A stretch of DNA of 63,594 bases from Micractinium sp. NFX-FRZ (lineage: Eukaryota; Chlorophyta; Trebouxiophyceae; Chlorellales; Chlorellaceae), in assembly GCA_029339195.1 (NCBI GenBank), contig JAPTJF010000375.1:1-63594 (forward strand), given 5' to 3'. The position numbers and the translations under genes were made by a program. Position 1 is the first letter of the stretch. Each line of letters opens with the position of its first letter. This document shows, one piece after another, positions 56,127 through 63,594 of this stretch. Below the pieces are notes generated by a model, which worked only from the letters and a program-made list of their open reading frames with translations, made no database searches and had not been told where the DNA came from.

Positions 56127-59100
56127 GCGGCCCGCCCGCCCTGGGCCAGCCAGCCCTGGCCGCGTGCACACCCACGCAGCCGCTTCGCCGGGCAACCGGC
56201 CCTAAAGTGGCTGTGCACATGAGAGTGCGCCGCGGCAGGCGCTGCATGGGCAGGGGAGCACGGCAGGCGGGGGCCACGCGCAGGATTTGTGACGCAGCCT
56301 GGCGCACCGGCCGCCACCAAAGAACGGGAAAGAGCAAATGCGGGCGGGCGCTGTTGGCATGCTAGTTGCAGAGACGCTTGCGTGGGGGAGCCCCCCCTTC
56401 CTGCCTCCCCTCCCACTTAGACACACCCTACCAAGCTGCCCCCGGCTGCACGCCGGCGGAAGCACGCGTGTAACGCTGAGGCAGCCAGTCATGTTGAGGC
56501 GTGTGTGCTTGAGAGGAGCAGCAGGAGGCCCCTGGCTGAGGTGCACGCATGTGATATGCTCAGGCGTGTGTGTGAGGGTGGTGAGCAGCCACAGGAGAGG
56601 GTGCCGGCGTGCCTCGCTCACGATCGTCAGGTGGGGCAGATAAGATGCAAGAATGCCAGAAGCCTGCCATGCGTAGAGGAGCCGTGCTCAGTACTGTGCA
56701 AAACTGCATGCGGGGGGCATTGGGGTGCACAGTTTTGGGGTGACAGCGGGGCAGTGTTACGGCGTCGTTGCACGGGTCAGGCTCACATGTGCGCATAGGT
56801 TGGCATGCTGAGCGGCCATAGTGAGCGGCCATGGTGTGTGACACTGTTGGACCCCTCTGGTGGTGCAGCCATCATGCCAGGTGGGTGCAAGCCTCCCTGC
56901 CCGTGCGGCACGGCCACTGGCATGCTGTGCCAGCGCTGCGCTCGGCCCCCTAAGTTCAACCCGCTGCACCATTTCCCCTGTGTGTTTGGCATCACCGCCC
57001 GCATTTTTCGTCTTCAAATGTCCATCCCTGCATTGTGGCAGCTTCGCGCCATGTGTTACGAGGCCTCCGCAGCTGTCGTCCAGACGCTGGCCTCAGCACG
57101 AATGCTCCCCGTGCGTGGACACCGTGCAATGCGCACCGACCAAGGCACCGACCTAAAGTTAGCACTGTGCCCCAGAACAATCATGCCATCGATGCCCTCC
57201 TGCCGGTCTTCCTGGACACCCCATCCTGGAGGACGGCCCGCGGTGTCCCGGCTGAAGCCCAAGCTTACGAAGCTTCCAGCACGGTCGCAAAGGGTCTTTG
57301 AAGCAGTGGGCTGCTGTCGTAGCCGCTCCATCCGCCACGCCAACCGCAAACCTGCCCCGCAGAGGTGTTGCAGGACAGGTCTTCTGCCCCCTACCGGCAA
57401 GTCACTTGACGGCGGCTTCTTCATAGCTGCACCGGCCGCTGCCAGCCCTGCTCTTTGCCTCCCTTCCGTTCATTCTGATGTTTGAACAGCGTGTGAGGCA
57501 GGAATGGGCCGTCTGAAATCCTCAGAACCTTCAACCATTCCCCCCCGCTGGCAGCATGCAGCCCGGGCCTGTGCGCCGCCGCCGCCTTGCAGCGGGAGGT
57601 GGCCAAGCTCCGCTGCACATGATCTGCTGCACTGCTCATTGGTGGGGCGCATCATTCCCACCTCGGCCCCAAACCCTGAGGATCGTCCAGCTGACAGATG
57701 TTTGAAGCCAGCAGTCACTGGGCAGAGGAATCAATCCATCAAGCAGGGGAAGGGCGGCAAGGTACACCCACGCTTGCACAGACAGGGGTCCATGGCCCTT
57801 GCACATGCTGCAAGTGACGTGTGGCACTAGCCCGCAGGGTGCATGAGCAAAGTGAGGAGAAATCTCTGCGGGCACGGGCGGTGCCTATGACACGGCTTTG
57901 GGCAGGCCCTCTGCCGCATGCATGCTGCTGGCGCCAGCCTGGCATCCATGTGGGACACAGATGCAGGTAGCTGAGGAGGGGCTGCCACGGTGCCCTGACG
58001 TGGCCACTTTCCTCCCACACTCCCCGCTGCGAGCTGTGCACTGTGCCTCAGGCAGCAGACCTCGGAAAGCTCTGGATGAAGTGGGCGCAGGAAGGATGCA
58101 TGCATGCCCGCTCAGCAGGCTCAGCAGGCTGCCGCCAAACTCGCACGCCCGACTCCCGCCACTCAGGCTGCCTTGCAGTCAGGCTGCAGGGGCGTAACTC
58201 CCATGCATCAAGGTCGTGCCGCTGGTGTCTGCCATGTCGCCTGCCTTCAGGGTGGGATGAACGCAGGGTGGGATGAGCGCAGGGTGGGATGAGCTGTAAA
58301 GCTGCGATGTGGGCAAGCGGAGATACTCCTGAATCCTCTTCTGCGCAACCCACACGCCTGGTTCACTGTTGGCCATTGCAGCGACCTCATGACTGGGGCG
58401 CGATGCTAGCGAGGTATCTGCCTTGCGTTCTGTGATGCGGCGCTTGTTCTGTACTGGTTGTGTGCCACGCCGGGGACCCGGCGGCTGAATCGAGCCGTGC
58501 AAGAGGAGGGTAGGAAGGAAGGAAGGAAGGGGAGCGGCATTGATTCATGCGACCCAGGGGTGGAGGGGAACATGTCATCATGGAAGCCGCAAAGTATGTC
58601 GCGGAACGCCAGCGAAAGGGTGCAGCACTGCGGGCGGGCACGGGAGCAGGCGGGCGGCATGGCGGCAGCTGGGGCTCATAGGAGGGGCCGTCAGGGCGGT
58701 TTCAGGCGAGGGCTGCGCACCTGAGATGGCGGCGCACCGCTTCCCACTGCTGCTACGGCCGTAAATCAAGGTTCCTGACGTGCAAGCTGGGACTCCTGCC
58801 GTGACGCACCCGGCCGTCCTCCAGGATGGGGCGTGTGGACGACCGGCCGGCGTCCTGCAGAGAATGTCAGGACCCTCAGAGGACGGGTTGGCGATACCAG
58901 GGCAGGTAGCTGCAAGCTGCACGGTCCCTGTGCGACGGAGCTTCGTGCTGCGGGGGAGTCTGGACACCGGCCAGGCTGGCGCAAGCAGTTGCCTTTCGGA
59001 GTCCTCTTGACGCACGCACGAAGCCTGCAGGACACTCATTATATAGCAAACTGCTCGGAGGAGCGGGCGGCGAGGGGAGATACGCAGCAGAGAGAATGCT

Positions 59101-60377
59101 GCACAGGTTTGGGGCGGTGGGCACAGCGTGGCGGCAGGTGGCGGCCCGCCTGCTGCCTCCATGCCCTCAGCTCCATTGCCCGACAGTGTGATGAATGGAT
59201 GCAGCTTGATTAGATGAGAGTGCTTTCAACGAATGAAAGCCCTCCTTTGATATTTGCCTCCTCAAGCTTGCCGTGCGCACTCGCCGCACAGCTGTAGTCA
59301 GGCGCTCACGCTCAAGAGTGCGTCCAAGCCCGCCTGTGTGTCGATTGCACAACAACAGCTGCCACCCTGACGCAGGTTGGCATCTGCTGTTGCGTGGGGT
59401 GCTTTCACAGCGGCTGTTGTGGAGGTTGTGCAGGCCCACACTTAAATGGTACCAGTGCGTGGAGCCGGGGAAGCCCCCGCCCACGCCAATGTGGGCGGCG
59501 GCTTACTGCAGAGTGTGATTGGAGGTGCCAAGACTCTCACACACCTATCTTGAACAACATACAAAATTCTGGCAATGTCATAGCAAGGACAGCGGCATGG
59601 AACCATCCTTACACTAGCGCAGGGCAGCCGGCTGGCAGCCGGCCCGTCGCCCTGTCCTGGAGGCCAGGCTGGAGTGTTGACATCGACGGCCTGTAGCCCA
59701 CCCCGAGCGTTACCGTCCGTGACACGTCCCTGAAAACACCTCCTGGGAGCTTGAGTACAGCCCAGGCGCGCCAAGAGTACAGGCTGTGCATCGCGGACCC
59801 CCGCTGCCTTCCTCCCGCCCAAGCACAACACCGTGCAGGCCTGAGTACTAGCGCTGCGTGCTTCTCCCCTACTAGCCCGCACCAAAGCTGTGCTCGTGAG
59901 CTGCAGACGGCCCTCCGGAACGCCGGCAGCCCAACCAGATTTCTCACCGAGGCTCGCAGGACTACGAGCCGCACGCACCAGCCCAGCCTGAGCGGCGGTG
60001 GCTTCCTGCACTCGGGCGCCGCGTGTCGCTGCGCCCCAGCCAGGGGCGCGCATGAAAGCGGAGGCCCGTGGGGTGGAGGCGCCCCTGTGGGCAGCTGGAA
60101 CGGGTGAGCCACCGCCTTGCTCTCCACAGTGCGCCGGAGGGCTGCTGGGCGCGACGGCAGGGGCTGCGGGTGCCGGCAAGGAGTGTGCCATGCCAGAGGT
60201 TTGTGACATGGCCCCCGCACCCTAGCTTCCGCCGCCGCAGCGCCTGCCAGCCAGGCCTTGCGGGCGCAGCGCTGACCGCCTCCCTGCCCATCCGCGCCTG
60301 CAGGCTCGCCCCAGGAGGGATCCTTGACCTGGCAGCCGCCTGAGCAGCTGCACAGCGGCGGGAGCATCAGCACTGTT
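56127..60377. other. Long intergenic region, nothing recognised
   Basis: 4.25 kb between RACK1 and the SBP-box gene. Open frames are present on both strands but none matched a known family or had convincing splice signals. It contains a 16-bp tandem repeat (CAGGGTGGGATGAACG type, three copies, about 58248-58294) and a GAAG simple run (about 58513-58531). It should carry the RACK1 3' UTR and the SBP promoter and leader. Confidence 0.5.
56469..56473 (+). terminator. Probable RACK1 poly(A) signal TGTAA
   Basis: TGTAA about 340 bases after the RACK1 stop codon, the first such motif seen on the plus strand there. Confidence 0.4.
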
Positions 60378-63300
60378 ATGGACGCCTCGCCGGCGGCGGG
60401 GGGCGAGCGCACTGGCCAGGGCAACGGCAGCGCAGCCACCGGCTCGCCTTCTTCCAGCGGGGGCGGTGGCGAGCAGCACCAGAGGGAGGAGCAGGCGGCG
60501 CAGCACCTGGGTGCTGGCGCCGACGGTCGGGGCTCTGGGCTGGAGGTCCGGCAGAGCGCCCACTTGGAGGCTGAGGTGGCAGCCATCATGTCGGTCATGA
60601 CGGCAGGTGGGTGGGTGCTGCCTGGCCTGCTGGGTGCCGGCTGGACGGCTGGCTGCTGGTGGGTGCTGGTGGACTGGGCTGGAGGGCCGGTGCGGATGCC
60701 CTGCCCACGAAAGGTCAGCGCAGTGCGCTTGCTGGCCAGCCAACACTGGCTTGCCTGCACACTGGACTTGGCTCGCTGCATGCACGCCCTGCCCTCCATC
60801 TCCCGCTGCCCACGCCCCCATGGTCGTGTTGCTGGCCTTCCGCACCTTGCAGACGGCGGCGGCGGCAGCGGCACCGACGGCGGCGGCGGCGGCGGCAGCG
60901 GCGGCGGCGCGCCACGCCCCTCCAGCAAGGGCGGCCCCAAGCCCGCCTCTGTGGACAGCATTGACGGGCTGCCTGTGCTGCCCGACATTGTGAGGAACAA
61001 GGACCTCAAGAGGGAGCTGCCCCTCATCTGCCACATCGTCGGCTGCGGCATCGACCTCACCACCCAGGCAGACTACTAGTGCGTGCCGCTGCGCTGGGGC
61101 GGGGGCGGGGTTCTGCAGGGCGGCATGTGCGAGCCCATGCGGGGCGGAGAGGTGGCACCGCCCTGGGCTGCCCTGGTTTGCTGCCTGCCGCAGTCTCTGC
61201 TTCTTGCAGCCCTGACTGCATGCCTAAGCCATGCCTCAGCACCAGCTGGGGCAGGGCCTGACGGGATGCGCTGCCGCTGCCGCCGCCGCTGTCCGCCCGC
61301 CCGCGGGCTTGGCAAATCGCGCCCTATCCAGTGCGCTGCCGCCCCCTGTACCTCAACACTGTGCAGCACCAGGCCCTGCCTGCTACCCCTTCCCCTTATT
61401 GTGTCACCCTCTCCCCCTGCCTCCCGCTGTACTTCATCGTACTGCAGCCAACGGTACCGCATCTGCAAGGACCACCTCAAGTCGCCCGCCATGATGGTGG
61501 ACGGCATCCCCCAGCGCTTCTGCCAGCAGTGCGGCCGCTTCCACGAGCTCAAGGAGTTTGACAGCGACAAGCGGTGAGCTCTAGACTGTGGGTTTGGGCA
61601 GTGCAGTGAAGATGGCGGTCTTGGGGAGGATGCATGTTTAGGCTGGCTGGGCCGGCCAGGTGTGTGGGCAACAGAATGGGTGGCGCTCGCGTCAGCTTCC
61701 TCGCTGGCTGCCGGGGCCATGGGCTGGCTTCCCTGCCTGGGGGTTCAATTTATACCACTGCTGCCTGCCTGCCTGCCTGCCTGCCTGTCGCCCCTCCGGC
61801 CTGCAAGTGTGGCCTGCCTGCCTGCCTGCCTGCAACCCCTCCGCCTGCAAGTGTGGCCTGCCTGCCTGCCTGCCAGCCTGTGCTCACGCGCGTCCTCCTC
61901 TCCGCCTCCCCCCCCCCTGCCCCACCGCGTGCAGCAACTGCCGCGCGCGGCTGCAGCAGCACAACAGCCGGCGTCGCAAGGTGTTTGCCATGAGCCAGGA
62001 GCTGAAGCGCAACAAGTTTGTGAAGCCTGACTCCTGCCTCATCGACCCATCCTCTGACGCCGAGGCCATGGCGGCCGCCCTGGCGGCCGGCGGCGGCGCC
62101 CTGGGCTGGCCAGGCGGCGCGCTGCCCCCGCTGGCCCCCGGCATGGGCGGCCTGCCCTTCCCCGAGGGCATGCACGGCATGTTTGCGGGGCTGCCCGGCA
62201 TGCCGCTGCCCATCCCCGGCAGCGGCCACGAGGCGCTGGACCCCTCTGCCCTGGCGGCCGCCATGGCTGCTGCCAGCGCTGGGCTGGACATGACGCACTC
62301 GGATCCCTCCCAAGGCCGCGGTGGGTGGGGGCTGGGGTGGTGAGGGCTGGGGCCAGTGCAGTGAGGCCTGTGCGTGCCTGCCGACAGGATGGGATGCAGG
62401 GCGGCAGAGCTTATTTCCAGGAGCACTCATGGCCCGTGTCGGCAGCAGCCCCGCCTGCATGTGCAGCCTGACATGGCATGCGCCCAGCCTGCTGCCTGCC
62501 TGCTCACGCCCCACCTCCTTCCCCCCACCCGCCCCTCACCCGCCGCAGGCATCAAGCGCGACTACAGCGGCATGGAGGGCGGCAGCGAGCTGTCTGCCGG
62601 CATGCAGCGCATGCTGAGCGAGGCGGCGCGCGGCGGCGCCAGCAGCTGGCGTACGGGCGAGCGCAGCGGCGGCGAGCCCCATGCCTCGGCAGAGGCAGTG
62701 CTGGCTGAGCGCTATCAGCAGCTGCTGGCGGGCGGCGGCGGCCCTTCGCGCTCCATGGGCGGGCTGAGCGGCAAGGAGGCCGCAGAGGCGGCGCGCTTCT
62801 TTGTGAGTGCTGCTGGGCGTGCGTGATGCATGCATGTGTATGATGCATGTGGGTGCATGCCAGCTCACCTGCTGCTGCCACAGGTGCTGCCACAGGTGCA
62901 GGGGCCTGCAGGAGCCGCTGCAGCCTGTGCCACTGCTGCCTTGCCTCTGTTGTCGCTGCTGCTTCGACTGGGGCAGAGGGTGCGCTTGTGCGTCCTCTCC
63001 ACATTGTGCACCTGCGCTCACCCCCCGCCCGCCGCGCGTCCCTGTCCCGCAGGCGCAGGGCGGCCGCGGCGGCTCCCAGCTCTCCAACCCCTTCTTCCAG
63101 CAGCAGCAGCGGCAGCGCCTGTCGCCGCCGCCTGGCGAGGGCAGCCGCGGCACGGCGTGGCCCTCCATGGGCCCGCCCCCACCTGCACACCCCACCGGCT
63201 CCGGCGGCCAGCCGTCGTCCACGCTGCTTGAGCAGATGGCGCGGCGGGTACTGCTGCAGGGCGGCGGCAGCGGCGGCCTGCACGCCACGCCGCGTGCCTC

Positions 63301-63594
63301 CCAGCAGCAGCAGCAGCAGCAGCTGGGCTCTTGGGGTCCCATGACGGATGTGAAGGACCACCCAGAGGCGCAGGCGCTGGCAGCCGTCTATCCCGAGCTG
63401 GCGGCGCAGATCCAGCTGCTGAGCCAGCAGCTGCAGGCGGTGCAGGCGCAGCTGGCGGCGGTGATGCCCGAGAACTCCGACCCGGGCACCGGCGGCGGCG
63501 CTCCGCTGTCGGCCGGCGGCGCGCCTGCCCTGACGGGGTGGGAGCCATCTGCGGCGATGGGCGGCGGCACCGCCAGCGGCGGCCGGCCGCCGAC
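60378..63594 (+). CDS. SBP-box transcription factor (squamosa-promoter-binding-like), 3' end off the window
   Basis: Visible exons 60378-60606, 60853-61078, 61448-61573, 61935-62320, 62549-62802 and 63053 to beyond 63594 give at least 587 residues in consistent phase. The SBP DNA-binding domain starts at Cys136 and has exact ligand spacing: C136, C141, C158, H161 for zinc finger 1 and C177, C180, H184, C196 for finger 2 (CHIVGC, YRICKDHL, RFCQQCGRFH, NCRARL). It is followed by the nuclear signal RLQQHNSRRRK. SBP proteins bind GTAC cores; the Chlamydomonas member CRR1 controls copper responses. The region before the domain is Gly/Ser-rich, and the region after it is Ala/Gly/Met-rich, then Gln-rich, as in activation regions. 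No Cys-rich copper-sensing tail or ankyrin region is visible before the window ends. The first in-frame ATG after the last upstream stop was chosen. Confidence 0.95.
61755..61880 (+). repeat. GCCT tetranucleotide and about 47-bp repeats in SBP intron 3
   Basis: Runs of GCCTGCCTGCCTGCCTGCCT are separated by CCCCTCCGGCCTGCAAGTGT or CCCCTCCGCCTGCAAGTGTG, forming about 2.5 units of a higher-order repeat. Confidence 0.85.

Noticed and set aside
57056..57424. Minus-strand 122-residue frame in the RACK1-SBP spacer
   Set aside because: Motif-free, and no start context or neighbouring exons were found.
60324..60377. Earlier start for the SBP-box protein
   Set aside because: The frame is open upstream but offers only a TTG at 60324; the ATG at 60378 is the first proper start codon.
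1..63594. tRNA, rRNA or snoRNA genes
   Set aside because: I looked for T-loop and C/D-box cores, including in RACK1 introns; no candidate folded into a convincing complete gene by eye.

Overview
The window is nuclear DNA of a green alga, most likely a Chlorella-like trebouxiophyte. The evidence is very high GC, genes broken into many short exons by GC-rich introns with GTGAGT/GTGGGC donors and CAG acceptors, single-gene (not operon) organisation, TGTAA 3' signals of the green-algal type, and green-lineage protein families (RACK1, SBP-box factor, KT-group phosphate translocator, plant-type CAD). Gene models were built by reading splice sites and checking that codon phase closes across every junction. 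Eight multi-exon genes close completely, a ninth (SBP) closes as far as the window edge, and one junction in a tenth gene (beta-helix) stays unresolved.

Layout, left to right: (1) secreted right-handed beta-helix protein, minus strand, 4691 to beyond base 1; (2) zinc alcohol dehydrogenase of the cinnamyl-alcohol-dehydrogenase type, minus, 5536-10914, 15 exons; (3) sugar-phosphate/phosphate translocator-like membrane carrier, minus, 11914-16445, 11 exons; (4) divergent from it, a 994-residue protein with a DUF2358/NTF2-like core interrupted by low-complexity sequence, plus, 17024-23858, 11 exons; (5) convergent with that, an aquaporin, minus, 25204-28036, 8 exons; (6,7) tandem paralogues of an uncharacterised multi-pass membrane protein, minus, 30650-32875 and 33710-35753; (8) alpha/beta hydrolase, minus, 36415-38336; (9) a doubtful small gene near 39.8-40.5 kb; (10) remnants of an M3 metallopeptidase, 40.9-42.2 kb; (11) a 26-exon P-type ATPase of the MgtA (P3B) type, minus, 42518-52613; (12) divergent from it, RACK1, plus, 52910-56126, 10 exons; (13) SBP-box transcription factor, plus, 60378 to beyond the window end.

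The genes share no pathway; this is an ordinary stretch of chromosome holding transport, signalling, wall/secretion and redox genes. The striking feature is architectural. Introns repeatedly contain degenerate copies ('echoes') of the exon edge beside them, usually including the splice site, in at least six genes and about fifteen places. In addition, arrays of the pentamer GCACA (or its complement TGTGC) start just inside the 5' splice site in introns of six or seven genes. Together these suggest that short local duplications across splice junctions, plus donor-proximal pentamer expansion, are a main source of intron growth in this genome.

No tRNA, rRNA, CRISPR array, transposase or viral gene was recognised.
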